From Panagrolaimus kolymaensis (Eukaryota > Nematoda > Chromadorea > Rhabditida > Panagrolaimidae), in NCBI GenBank assembly GCA_028622995.1, contig JAJQJQ010000028.1, positions 1 through 64,000 on the forward strand: 64,000 bases of DNA, written 5' to 3'. Below, piece by piece: positions 30,351 through 43,139 of the stretch. Every line of letters starts with the position of its first letter. The stretch's first letter is position 1. The position numbers were made by a program, and so were the translations under genes. The notes below the pieces were generated by a model. The model saw only the letters and a list, made by a program, of their open reading frames with translations, was not told the origin of the DNA and searched no databases.

Positions 30351-30368
30351 CTTATCTTTTGCTTATCA
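30351..30368 (-). promoter_or_regulatory. Paired GATA sites upstream of the second lectin
   Basis: AGATAAG (minus, 30357-30351) and TGATAAG (minus, 30368-30362) lie about 65-80 bp upstream of the ATG at 30286. No clear TATA box was seen. Confidence 0.4.
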
Positions 30369-30959
30369 AATATTTATTATAAACTGATTGAAAAAAATGC
30401 TTATAGCAATCTTTTTTTTATAAATTTTTAATGATTGGAAAAATTCCTGCGATGTTGATTATTTTTTTCGTTAAAAATGGTCCATTGGTCATGTTAATTA
30501 TTTTTTTGTTAGTTAGACATTTGTGCGAAAACAAAACAAAATAAAACAAAACAATAAAAATGAAAATAAAATATTAAAAAACAAAAAACGCCGTATCAGT
30601 TACTTTTTTTGCTGTTGAGAAAAAAAGAAATAAAAAATGAAGAAGAAAAAAAATGCAGCAGCTAAAGCATATATTGATTGTTTTTACGTGCTTTAAAAAG
30701 AGGAAGTAAAAGCACTGGTCTTTGTAAAAAAGGTTACTTTGTTAAGAAAAATAAAGAAATGAATTTTAATAAAGAAATAAAAATTATATAAAGCTTAAGT
30801 TATTATCAGAATGCTCTTTTTTATTGTATCTACTTTTAATTAAATAAAAACGGATGTTTCCATTGTATTTTCGAGAAAAAATTTTTTTGTTGATTTAATG
30901 CTCCGTGATGAATTTCGATTGGGCCAATTTTTTCTTCTTCTTTTGTGCATTGAGGCTTT

Positions 30960-31085
30960 TTTGGAATAAATTTAAGTATCTGGTTCAAACAAAGCTATCT
31001 CCTTGGCACTGAAGATGTCTTCATCTTCAAACAATTGGGATATTGTATGAACCAAGTTAAAAGTTTTAACACGATCATCGGGACT
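30960..31085 (-). pseudogene. Short exon-like fragment, origin unclear
   Basis: After TTTCTTTAAG the minus strand reads about 38 codons with helical character (DDRVKTFNLVHTISQLFEDE) to a TAA. There are no partner exons. It may be a tail of the kinase-type relics nearby. Confidence 0.3.
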
Positions 31086-31189
31086 TAAAGAAAATAAAAA
31101 GTATTTTAGTAAAGGACATAGTAAAAAACTTTAAAAGTGTTAAAGCTAACTTTCGTTAAATAAAACGATAAGAGAGGATTAAAAAAAAA

Positions 31190-31622
31190 GAAAGGAAAAA
31201 GATAAAACAATAAAATATTCAAATTATAAAAAAAATCGATAGGGTTTCTTTTATTATTTTTAGAGAAACCTATCCAAAGTCGTGTAAAAAAGCAGCGACG
31301 ATAAACCGAACGAATGCTTTTTCTTGATTTTGTTTCTATGTTTTTTTTTCAGTCTGTTTTTACATTCTTTTTTTCTCTCAATTTAAAAGGGAAAAAGCTA
31401 ATTTTTCTCAATGCATAGCTCTTTTTTTCGCGAATAAAAAATCAATAGTTTGCATTTCTTTTCTTTTTTTTTTTTGTAAAATTCAGTCGTAACTTTAAAA
31501 AAAGAAAAGAAAATGCTGCGCTTGATGGCAACAAAAAGCAAAAACCCATTTTTTCGTTAGCGATGAAACGCATTTTTTTATGTTTGAATATTTTGTTTTC
31601 TTTTCTTTTTCCATTTTGATCA
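31190..31622. repeat. ~430-bp dispersed repeat, copy 2
   Basis: Near-identical to 28280-28722 with small indels in A/T runs. The flanking 30369-30959 and 31623-32120 are AT-rich and hold nothing else I can support. Confidence 0.75.
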
Positions 31623-32120
31623 ATAAAACATAATTAAATGCATATCTAGCAGATGTATTAACCAATGCGTCACCTCAATTCCAAAGATAATCTTGAACCA
31701 CGTCGCTCTGATTTCTGTATAAAGAGCGGGAAGATTATTTAAAAAAATCTGATTTTGATATTAATATTTTATTACGCAATTTTAAAGATCTCAGTGTTGA
31801 ATTTTTAAAATGTAGGTATATTTTTAATTTTTTAGGTCCAGCTACTTCTTTTTTTAATATTAAAAATTATATTTCAGATAAATTTATTTTTAAAAATAAT
31901 TTTGGCAATTTTTGTTCTATGATTAATGGCAATAAATTTTAGTTATCCATTAAAAAACATTTACGGCCATACTTAATGTGGCATGTCAAGAAAGCAAAAG
32001 TATTGATGAAAAATAAAATTAGCAACAAAAAAATTAAATAAATAGTTTATAGTTTTTTTTCAATACAAAAATAAAAAAGTATGTAATAGAAAAAACATAA
32101 AAAGCACAAAAATTTTTAAA

Positions 32121-34910
32121 CTAATTTATTTGTAGATTGCAAACATGATCAGCTTTATTGAGTTTGATAAAATCAAAACCTTTTTCATTTTTGAAAACTT
32201 TGGCAGTTATATGTTTGTTTTTTCTTTTGCATCCTTCACAAACATAAATATCTTGAATTCTTTTATAATAAAATTCATAAACCATTTTTTTGTTATTTTT
32301 TGATTGAATAATTTTGAGGGTTTCTGTTTTTATACCTTTGTATGTTTTTGAATGGAATTCAAAATTAGGTGGTTTAATAATCAATTTTTCTGGATCATTG
32401 GCAGCTACGTATTTGATTGGTTGACAAACATGTGGCTTAGAACATAATTCAACAAAATTATTTTTGCCATTTTTTTGATTTTCAAATAATTTTGCATAAA
32501 TATTTTTCTTTTTATTTGAGCATTGAAGGCATTTATAATTTTTTGCATTTTTATCATATGAATATTCGTAACATAAATTTTCTTTATTGGAAATAAAAAT
32601 TATCAATCTTTTTGATGGCGCTCCACCATAAATTTCTCGAGTAATTAATTTAAAGTTAGGTTCTGTAATAATTTTATGTTCACCCATTGGAAAGCCATGA
32701 ACATATTCAAGCGGTTCACAAATATGGCGTTGTTGCTTTGATAAAGTAACATATTCATTTTCATTTCCATTTTTATCATTTTCATCGATGCAAAGTTCAG
32801 CTCGAACATGATGGGATTTTGATCGACATTTGGAACAAGCAAATACATTATTATTTTTATATTGTGTACTAATTTTAAAATCATAATATAACTTTTTATC
32901 ATCGTTAACAAAAATATATAATCGTTTACTCATTTTACCATTAAATATATTTTCAATTATTTCATACATGGGTTTATAAATCATTTCGCTTAAAGTATAT
33001 TTTTCTGAATCATATTTACGCATTTCACAAATATGTTCAACTTTGTTAAGTTCAATATAATCATTTCCATTGGAATCTTGACAAATTTTAGCTAAAACAC
33101 TTTTATCTAAACCATGGCATCCAGCACATTTGAAGCATTGATGAGTATTCCATTCAAAATATTCATAACATAATTTCTTTTCAGAAAATGGAAATACAAG
33201 TAATCGATTTCGGGTGACACCTTTATTTTTAAAATTGATTATCTCAAAATTAGGAGCCTTAACAATTTGTTTGGATTTATCAAATTCATATTTATCTGGT
33301 TCATATTTTCGTAATTCACAAATATGATATTGTGATTTCAACCGAACACAATTTTTGCTTTGATTATTTTTGAATGGAATTGCTTGAACTCTGAATCCAT
33401 GATCCTTTGCATAACATCCACAACAAATATATGCCTTTTTCTGAGTATTCCAAAAATATTCATGACACATATTTTTATTTTTTGAATCAAAAACAAAAAG
33501 CCTGCTTCGAGGATTTCCATTTCGTTCAAAAGAAATTATTTTAAAATTTGATTCATCCAAAATTATATCAGAGCAATATTTTTCTGGAATATATTTGCGC
33601 AAATTACAAACATGTTTGGTTGAATTAAGTTCAATATATTTATCTCCAGTCGCCGCTTTCTTGCATAAATTAGCTTTAACAACCTTCTTTTTTTGTGCAC
33701 ATCCGCAACAAATATAGCATTTTTCACATTTACTCCAATAATATTCATAACATTGGTTTCGATCATCGGAAATGGGAAAATGAAAGAGTTTGCCTTTTTT
33801 AACACCATTAGTTTTGTAATTAATTATTTCGAAATTTGGTGCTTCAACAATTTCGTAATTAGAGATGGTTGTTATTTTGGGTTTTTTAATTAATGGTCTG
33901 AAAAATCAAGAGGTTGGTTAAAATTCAAGGCTTTTGCAACAATGAAGTATTTTTTTAACTCACTCATCAATATTATCATCGGATAAAGTTAAATCAGAAT
34001 TAAAAGAAAAATCGCTATCATCAGCATTGTCGTCTTGGCAATTGGTTTCTTCCTCAGAAAAGTCACTTTCAAAATTAGGTGATTGATTTGTTGTTTTAGG
34101 CTGCTGCTTTCTTTTATTAGAAATTGACGATGGACTGAAAAAATAATATACATATAATTGCTCTTTAAATTTAAAATTTAAAAAAAGTTCATACATTTCA
34201 TTCGATGATGGAAGGAGGTTAGCGGCGGATTCATTCTGGAAAGGAGTTTCAGAAATGGCCGACGGGGTTTCAAATTCAATAAATATTTCCTTTTGTTGTT
34301 CATCAGTAAAGTATTCCATTAAAGAGATCAACAATAAATCCTTCAAAGTTTGACTAAATAATTTATTAATTTTCATTTCATTAATAATTGGTTGAAAAAA
34401 TCGGATTTGTAAAAATTCTTCATAGTTTACGCTAGAAGTTTTTGGAGCCTAAAAAGCAAAATAAAATTATAATAACAAAGCAAAATATTAAGAAAAGCTA
34501 AACTAACTTTTTTTACTTTGGTAATGATATCAATAATTTTTTGACTTGAAGTTTCACTTGAACATTCTAACATAAAACTTTGAAGATTTTTATTTTCGCC
34601 AAAAATAAAAATAAAATTCTAAAAAAAAATTTAACTCATAAGAATTTAAAATTTGATGTTTTCTATTAGCAAAATTTAACTCACTTTTTTTAGAATAAAT
34701 TCATTATCATCAAAGGAAACAACAAGAATATCATTATTCAAACCTAAATATTATGAATAAAAAGGTATTATTACTTCAAGACAAAAAAAAGACTTTACCT
34801 TCTTCTTTATTTTTTGTTATTATCAATTGTTTTAAAGGTAAATTCATAACAATTTTACTTTGATCAAAGTAGGAAACCTTTTGGGTTTTATCAAACATCA
34901 CAAGCTTCAT
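32121..34910 (-). CDS. Large protein with PH-like N-terminus and six C2HC zinc modules (paralogue B)
   Basis: Exons 34910-34799, 34743-34685, 34618-34508, 34448-34195, 34134-33964 and 33897-32121; phases are consistent, giving 827 residues. Same architecture as paralogue A: KQLIITKNKEEG then a helix (QKIIDIITKVKK), a helical region (FFQPIINEMK), an acidic Ser/Asp linker (DDNADDSDFSF), then six modules such as LCYEYFEWNTHQCFKCAGC ... YIELN ... HIC. Module 4 has YYDF for CYEF. Intron positions and phases in the N-terminal part match paralogue A (phase 1 after the LII strand, phase 0 before and after the helix, phase 2 in the acidic linker). Inverted with respect to A, with the two lectin genes between. 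The 60-nt intron 34194-34135 is stop-free. Confidence 0.75.
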
Positions 34911-35605
34911 TTTTAAATTCAAATCAAAATAAATTAATAAATGGAACCAATTTATTTATTTTTCAAGCAAATCAATGGTAGTTTTTCTTTGTTTTTGATT
35001 AAACTATAAAATAGAGAGATTTTGTTCTTCTTTCATTGCTCTTTGAAAAATTTTTTGCGTTTTATAAAATATCCTCTTTTTTAGGCAAAACGCGCGCGCA
35101 AACAAGACAAATCATATATTGCATTACATCAACCTTTAAAGGTTTAGTTTATTCACTGTCCAAAAACTTTGTTCAAACAAAAATGTATTTTTAATTTGGC
35201 GCTCTTTTTTTTAAATTGTATCTGTGTGTTACGTCGCTTTAGTTCTTCTTGCTTTTTAGTTTTTGGGCTGGGAGAGAAAATAAAAATAAAAAATATTGCT
35301 TCTTCGTTATTATTGATAAAGAATCTTGAAAGGTTTTATTTATTAATAAATAAAGAAAAAGATTTAAGAATTTTTTTATGTATTGATGATATTGATGAAT
35401 GAAACAAAACAAAAAAAATTTAATAAAATATTCAAATGCAATAATGATGTCATCAAACCACCGCCAGCATACATACATTTATGTATCAAATCCATAGGTA
35501 ACAGAAGCATCAAAAAAGTATTCAGATAGTTTGATAGTGCTGTTATTTTCCCCAAAAATAAATGTAAGCTTAATGGCGGGAAAAGTTTAAGATAATTTAC
35601 ATACT
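34911..35605. other. AT-rich intergenic region
   Basis: No credible gene. A minus-strand stretch at 35530-35440 (SEYFFDASVTYGFDT) resembles an SH2-type ending but is isolated. Confidence 0.35.
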
Positions 35606-35899
35606 TGGGCATCACGAAATCCTGTTAATTTGAAAAGCAATACTTCTGCTTCTCTTGCTTTGGGAATTGGAAGACTTTTGAATAAGTCTTCCTTTTTTTC
35701 CTTTTTCGGCAATTCATTGGAAGTTTTTTTAATCTTTATGATGTTCCAAAAGTTCTTTGAGTTGATAATATAAAGTATTTTTGGAACAAGTTACAGCTAT
35801 TTTCCTTGGTGTAATATTTGTATGAACTGTGGCATGTTCATTAATTTTTGCATCTTCATACAAACATTTCAAAGCAGGAAGAATTTGCTTTGCTACCAT
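35606..35899 (-). pseudogene. Kinase-family relic
   Basis: The frame 35899-35729 encodes 56 residues with a kinase-like catalytic-loop remnant (HATVHTNITPRKIAVT, compare H-x-D-x-x-P-x-N), then NTLYYQLKELL and a stop. The piece at ~35720-35606 (PIPKAREAEVLLFKLTGF) may be the start of an SH2-like domain. The catalytic Asp is absent. It is related to the 27840-28201 fragments. Confidence 0.4.
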
Positions 35900-35984
35900 T
35901 TAAAAAAATAGTAATTAAAAAAATTTGTTGATGGTCTTTCGAATGAACCTTAAATTGTTTTGTTTTGAAAAAAAAATACAAAAA

Positions 35985-38900
35985 AAAAAGGAAAGAAAAT
36001 GATACAATAAGATAAAATATTCAAATTAAAATTTTTTTTTTTAAATATTTAAAAAAATAAATGGTTTTTCTTTCATTTTTCTTCAGAAAAACTGATCAAC
36101 ACATTTTTAGATCTTTTCATTTCTTTCCCATTTGTTACCTTTTTTTATCTCTCACTTTTAAAGCAAAAAAGAACTAACATGCTGATGTTGTTGTTGCCGT
36201 TTTTTTGCCGCAACGACGATATAATATTACTTACCTGATTTTTCTTTTAAAAACAGCCGAAAAACAACAACATATGGGCCCTTTTATTTTTTTCTCTTTA
36301 TCTCGTAATTTTCGTTTCGCATAGAAATTAGCTAGTGTTTTTTTTTTTGCAGGTTATTATTATCAATATATACTTTTTTATTTTTTTGTTAAACAAAAGC
36401 TATCCAAAATATTAATTAAAATATTTAAAGTTAGAAAAAAAGCTTTGAGAGAAACAAGCAAATGGCAAAAAATGAAAAAGATTTCTTCGAAAAGTACCCG
36501 ATTCAATCATACCCAAGTTTTTTTAAAAAGAAATTCTTATGTACTTTTTGCCTCTTTTTTTTTACAATAAATTAAAATTAAAAAATGATAGTTTGAAAAA
36601 AAAATGAAATCGACCTTCTTTTTCTTGCTGACTCAATTTTTACTTCAAAATTTCCATTATTATTGGTTTCTAAAAGTTTCAATTTCGCTCGATAACGTTT
36701 TTTGTTTTGTTTATTTGATTTTTTCATAAAACATAAACATTAAAGGCTCATTAATTGAACGGAATGATTCTTTTCAAAAATATTTTGTCAAAGTTTTTTG
36801 ATCAACTTTGATTTGCATCCAAAACTTTTTTTTCCAAAAAACTGCGAACTTTCTATTTTTAATATCAAAAAAAAGAATTTTCAACAAATTATAACAATAT
36901 TTTTTCATTGAAAACCAGATAATTTCTTTGAACTTTTTAAACTCTAAAATATTTTTTTCGTTCCTTTTCGTTTTTTTGACGCAAAAAAAAAGAGAAGCTT
37001 TTATCATCTTTTTTTTTTCATCGTTGATCGAGTCGGTCGTCGACTGCGTCTATCTTCTCCCTTTCTTCTTTTTTTTGATGTTGCGGTAGAAAAGATAAAA
37101 AAGGTGAATGGTTGACTGATTGATTGATTAATTTTAATCTAAAAACAAATGAAAAAATGGAAAAAAAAATTTTATTTTACTTTTTTTGTTCAAACTTATT
37201 TTTATATCACATGAGTGAAAGGAATGAATGACTTCGGTGCTTTCTACTGCCATTTATGATTTTGTTTTTTATTAGTTTACTAATATTATTTTACAATTAT
37301 ATTAATTTTAGTAAAAAACAATTTTTACAGCTATCTGCTTCTTTATTTATGGTAGAAAGTTAAAGGATTAAACATTAGTTGTGGTTGTTTTTCTCTTATA
37401 ATAGAATTGTTGTTGTTGCTATGGCCAAAATTTATAGCAATTACTTTTGAACTATTTAATTTTTTTTCACACAGTTTTACGTATGGCGTTTTTATTTTTA
37501 CTTTTTGGTATAATATTTTGTAAAGATTAATAATCCTATTATCGATTTATGTGTTAAAAATCAAAAAAAAATCATAAAATCATGTCAATGCAATAAACCT
37601 GAAAAAAAAGAAGACAAAAACCATTTTTTGTTAACGTTTGATATATTTTTATTGATCTCTTTGAACTTTTTTTATTATTATTATTAAACACCCATTTTTA
37701 CTACACTTCAGGGCCAGAAACATAATTCTAACTTATGTTTTTAATTATTTGCTTTATTTTAAATTATGGCCGTTAAAATCTAAGCTTTTAATTATCTTCT
37801 TTTTTTCTTCCACATTATTTATTGATACCAAAAAATTGACATTGATGTTTATTTATTATAAAACAAATATTATTGTTTCTTTTCTTTTTTTGGCCAATTC
37901 TATTCTAAGCCTCCCACAACAACTACTACTGTTTATGAAGAGTGGAGGGTAGGTGTATGAATGGCTTCTTTCAGCTTCAATGCTTCTATTTTGACATTTA
38001 ATACTATAGTGTAATTTTCCATTGTCCATTGGACAATTTAAGCTCAAAATTAAGTTTTTTTTATTTCCTTACAATTTTTACTTTACCTTGAAAATAAAGG
38101 AAACTCTTTGGCACAAGTTTTATAACTATCACGACAGAATTTAAAATTAACCCTTAAAATTTTATTAATTAAACTACATATTTTGCGAGTTATCTTAAAA
38201 ACTTTTTTCTTTCAAATTAATTTTTCATTTCTTTTTTGAATTTTTTTCTTCCATTTTTTTTTTCAACAACTTTTTTACCTACAAAACATACAATTTATAT
38301 TTTGATATTCCGACACTTTAAACTTTTAATCTTTTTTCGTCGTCTACCATTTTTTTTCGTCAACTCTTGTATCAATCGATTGATTTCTTTTGACATTTTT
38401 ATTTTTTATTTTCGTGCATTGCTTGCTTTTTGGTTGTAGGAACAAGTTTTTTCTTTTTCTTCGTCCTTTGTCGTCGTAGATGATTTTAAAGTCACCAAAC
38501 AAAAAACTAACAATCGTTTTAATTTTTTTTTAGTTTTGTTTGATTTACTCTTTTATTTTTCACCCTCTCTTTTTTCTTGTCTTTCCCGGTGCTTTTTTGC
38601 TTCTTTTTCATTCTATTATTCAAAACCAAGAGCAACGAGTATGTAAAATTTATGCGCACATACACACACACACGATTGACACACATATACACGCGCAAGG
38701 AACAATATTACTTTTTTTTCTAGTTGTTGTTGTTAGGTGGCTTAGGTTTTTCCCTTTCCCAATGAATTGAGAATGGAATTCACACGTCTTTCTTTCGTCT
38801 CTTATCTCTATTTTATACTTTGTAGTTTTTTTTTCGTTAGTTACATACCTTGTCGTCGTTGTTCTTGTTGTTGTTACATCGTGTAGGTACGTGCGTATTT

Positions 38901-39816
38901 CTCTTCCTAACTTCTCTTCTCTACTTTTTTTTTTGATTTTCTGATATATTTACATTTATTTTTTTATATTCAAGTTGTTGGAAGTTATTGAAAGTTTGGT
39001 TATCAAACAAAAAAAAAAGAAAGTTTTTTTGTGATTGTTTTGTGGCGGCTGCCCGCTTTACAAAACAAAAGGATGATTTTATTTGTTTTGTTTTGACGCG
39101 TGAAATGTTTCTATTCTTTTTTTTTCTTTGTTATTTTTTTCGCTCTAAACTTTTAACTTCCTTTATACAGTTTTTTTGTGTTTTTTAAAAAAAAATTTCA
39201 TTGGTAATTTTTACCTGGCTCTGCTACCACCTGGTACACAAAAGTTTTCATTTTTAATAAACATATTACTATTTTTCCTTCCAAATTTTTTGTCACCCAT
39301 AAATTTTAATTTTGTCGTCAACTCTAAGAAATTTTATTAATTTGAAGTCGCAGTTACTTCCACATAACCTTTATTTATTTGGTCATGGGACGGTCCGAAT
39401 CTTTTTAACATATTTATAACCATTTTAAATCTAAAAACATAATTTTTGTGTTAATTTTGTGTTTTCCATTTATGTGACTTTTCCTTATCTTTGAACCCTT
39501 AAATTTTAATGGTTCTTTACTGTTTTTGTTTTGAGAAAATCACAGTAAATTAATATCTGTTTATGCCTCAAAGCTTTCTTTAATTAATTCGTCCATTTTT
39601 TTAAATTATTGATTAATTTTTAGTTGTTTTCAACTTTTTTTATTCTCATTTTTAATTTACTCATGCGCGTATTTTTTGTATGCATTCTTGCCGCCTACCT
39701 TCTCGTTAAAAATGCTATTTTGAGTAAAATTTCATTTCCTTCAAATTTCTTTTATTTAATTTTTACTTTTTTTATTTTTAGTTAAAAATAAATATTTTGT
39801 ACATGGTTCACCAAAA
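35985..39816. other. Long AT-rich intergenic region
   Basis: A partial third copy of the dispersed repeat lies at ~35985-36075. The rest is T-rich with a short CA-rich microsatellite (~38660-38695). TTTTTAG at 39775-39781 is a possible acceptor for the nuclear receptor's first coding exon. No other gene. Confidence 0.4.
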
Positions 39817-42694
39817 ATGCTTACAGCAACATCAGTTATTGAACAATTAGAAAGCCATCATCGAGATATTAAAACTAGCATTCATTCTGAAAGCGATTTA
39901 TCTCCAGATAAATATTCTTCCCCTGAAGATGGAGCTAAATGCGTTATTTGTGATGATGATGCACATGGAATGCATTTTGGTGTAGCCGCATGTCGAGCAT
40001 GTGCCGCATTCTTTCGACGCTCCACTATCACTAACAGGAAATATGTTTGTCGATTTGGTGGTAATTGTGATGTTGGAAAAGGTAAAGAAAATTGAAAGAA
40101 TTTCTAGGAAATTATTAGTTAGAAGCTTTAATGCTTCATTTCCATTTGGGGCTTTGATCTTCTTAACACCAAAAATGAAATGGCTGGTTTTGATTCTATT
40201 TTTCCTCCATTTTTTTTTCACAGCTTTCTGTTTTTGATTTTGAGACTAAATTTCTTTATAATAGGATGCTTTTGATTTTCTGATTAAGTTCGATTTCAAG
40301 AACTTTTAAATTTCCTGCATTCACTCTATTCAAGAAAATAATTTTTCATTGAGCTACATTTCGGATTTTTTGATTCCTTTTCTAAATAAAAAAATGTGAA
40401 AAGTCAGTACAAGACTTAACTTTTATTAAATTTCACACTTTTGACATCTTTAAATTTGTTTGTTATAAAAACTAAGTAACTAAAATCGTTTAGTTATAAT
40501 AAATTCTGGTCATCTTCAAAAATAACACTGAAAATTTACATATTTATTTTTTCTATTTATAATTTTCAGATGTTCGCTGTTGTTGCCGAGCATGTCGCTT
40601 AACCAAATGCCTATCACTCGGCATGAAAACTGATGCAGTTCAACGACATCGAGATAACATCGGTCCAAGAAAGCGTCAAAATGATTCCCCTTCAGATACA
40701 GCATCTCCAAGTGATCGAGTGGTTCCAATAAATAATTTTCCATCTCCATTAGCTGATATTTATTCATCTTCTTCCTCTTCCAATGGGCTAATTTTTCATC
40801 CAAATGGTTTAAATAATCATTTATCTATTATTTCAACTCCTCCATCAGTTTCATCCTCAAATATGACATTTTTTGATAAAGGAAAAACTTATGCTCTTTT
40901 AACGAATGCCATTTCACCCACGAATACCTCAACCTCAACATCCTCATCAGCGGGGCCATCAACGGTTATTACTCCATGTTATGAACATCCATCAACGAGT
41001 TTAATTCAAAATTATTCTAATTTAATTTCATCTAATTCTGCTTTCACTGCTGTTGCATCTTCATTTAATATTGGTGGAGCCGGAGGAGCTGCCTCTTCTT
41101 CATCGGAAGTATATACTCATTTACTTACAAATGCAATTTATTCAAAATTAAACTTACCTCAAAATCATCCCATGCCATTGTGTACAGAAATTTTAAGAGG
41201 ATATAAAAAATTATGTTCATTGAGGAAAACCACAAATCGATTGAAGGATGAAGCAGGGTTGCTGAAACTTTTTGATGATAGTGTTGTAAGTTTTTTTTAA
41301 AACACAAAAAAGTAATTAAATTTGATAAATTTTTCGGAAACGAATACTAAACTAAAATTCAACATTTCAAAAAATTTAATATTTCATTTTATTTTTCGAT
41401 ATTCAAATATACTTTTTTCAAGCAAAATCTTTAAGAATTCGAAAACATAAATATCGGGTCTTGAACAGAAACTTTTGTAAAAATTTTATATACAAATTTA
41501 ATTATTTATCGTTTAAAATTTTTTAACTTCCAAAAACAGATTTTTTTTTGAATTTAGTGAAAGATTAATTGAAAATTAGAGAGGCAAAATGAAATAAAAA
41601 AACCACGAAATTTACCATTTATTTTTTGAATTTCTTAACTCAAAAACATGCAACTAATGAATGTTTAAAAAATTTATTTATAAATTCGGGCCGTGAATTT
41701 AATCATCTTTCATATTTCAGGAGCTCACAGAAGGCACATACAATGACAACCTCGCCACGATTAAAAATGACCTTTCACTTGTTTCAGAAATGATTTCAGA
41801 TCATTTTGTTCCACTTTCAAGATTTTCTGTCACGGCGAAATGGGCACTTTTAAGGAATTTCTTTTGTCCATTTATTTTATTTGAACGCGCCTTTAATACA
41901 GCGAGATTATTTCCGGATAAAAATGATATGAGACTTTTAATTTCCTCAAGGCATTATGCTCAATTGGATAATTTATCAAAATTTTTTGATGTTGAATATT
42001 GTAAAGGTGCTCCAGCAGAAGTTGCAAAGTCGGTTTAAAAAAATAACTATTTTTTGTCGTCGGTGATTATTAAATATTTTGTGTTTTTAGAGTATTTCAA
42101 AAAACTTTCACCAAAGTTCGAAATTTAATTGTAAATGTTTTAATTGATTTAACTCTAAGTGATGAAGAAATTTCCGGTGCATTTGGAGCACTTTTTTGGT
42201 CGGAAGGTAAGATAAAAAATTTATTTGCAACCAAAAAGTAAAGAAAATAAGCTTTGCGTAAAAAATGTCAATTTTTTATTACTGGAATTTTGTCATGAAA
42301 ATTATTTTTTGAATATTTGCAAAATAAAATTAGAGAAATCTAAAATTTTCTTTTTACACTTTAATTTTTTCTAGCAGTCGATAATCTAACTGCCGAAGAA
42401 GAGTCATTGGCTGAAGAAACGAGAAATGCAGTTTTTGAAGAACTTTATTACGCTTGCCGTTGTCGAGTATCCACAATTGAAGAGCTTGGAATTCGTTATG
42501 GAACTATTTGTAATCTTATTCCCCTCGTTAAAGTACGGTTTTCTTGTTATTTTTTAATTTTTACATTTTTACTAAAAAAAAAATTTTTTCAGAGAATTGC
42601 AGTGGAAATGGCAGATAATTTTTCAGTTGTAAATATATTAAATATATTTGATGTTGATACATTCCTTCACAAAGTTTTGCCTCATACTTTTTAA
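39817..42694 (+). CDS. Nematode supplementary nuclear hormone receptor
   Basis: Exons 39817-40081, 40570-41285, 41721-42028, 42091-42206, 42375-42532 and 42593-42694; all phases agree (554 residues). The two-finger DBD starts at Cys42 (CVICDDDAHGMHFGV). The P-box helix is CRACAAFFRR, the nematode-expanded type. Finger 2 runs CRFGGNCDVGK|DVRCC then CRACRLTKC. An intron splits finger 2. A long Ser/Asn/Pro linker (~110-250) precedes a helical ligand-binding domain (WALLRNFFCPFILFERAF, ending VDTFLHKVLPHTF). It probably acts as a nuclear transcription factor. The donor at 42029 (AAGTCGG) is weak but is the only one keeping frame. The frame is open upstream of 39817 to an acceptor. Confidence 0.85.
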
Positions 42695-43139
42695 AATAAT
42701 AATCACTTCTTTTTATAATTGTTCGTTAGATTTATTAGATAGCAAAATATTATTATGTATATATTTTTTATTTTATTTTTTAATTTGAGAGATTAGAAGA
42801 CACAAAAATGAAACGCAAAAATTATTTACCTATACTTAATTTTTATTTTTTTAAATATTTACAAAAATGGTTGTGCCTTGAAAAGAAGATTAGAATTTTA
42901 TGATATCATTTGTTTGAATTTTTTTGAATGTTTTGAATATGTACAAATTACTATTTTTTCTTTATTATAATTATCTGAGATAACAAATATTTTATTAAAA
43001 AATTTAAATACAAAAATAAAAATATACTCGTAGAAAGGCCTTTAAAACACCAAATCCTGACTCACGACACGAAAGTTAAAAAAAATTCGAATAACAAAAA
43101 GTTTATCGACACAAAAAAATTTTTATATCCACAAAAAAA
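42695..43139. other. Convergent 3' spacer
   Basis: AT-rich; nothing but 3' flanks. Confidence 0.4.
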
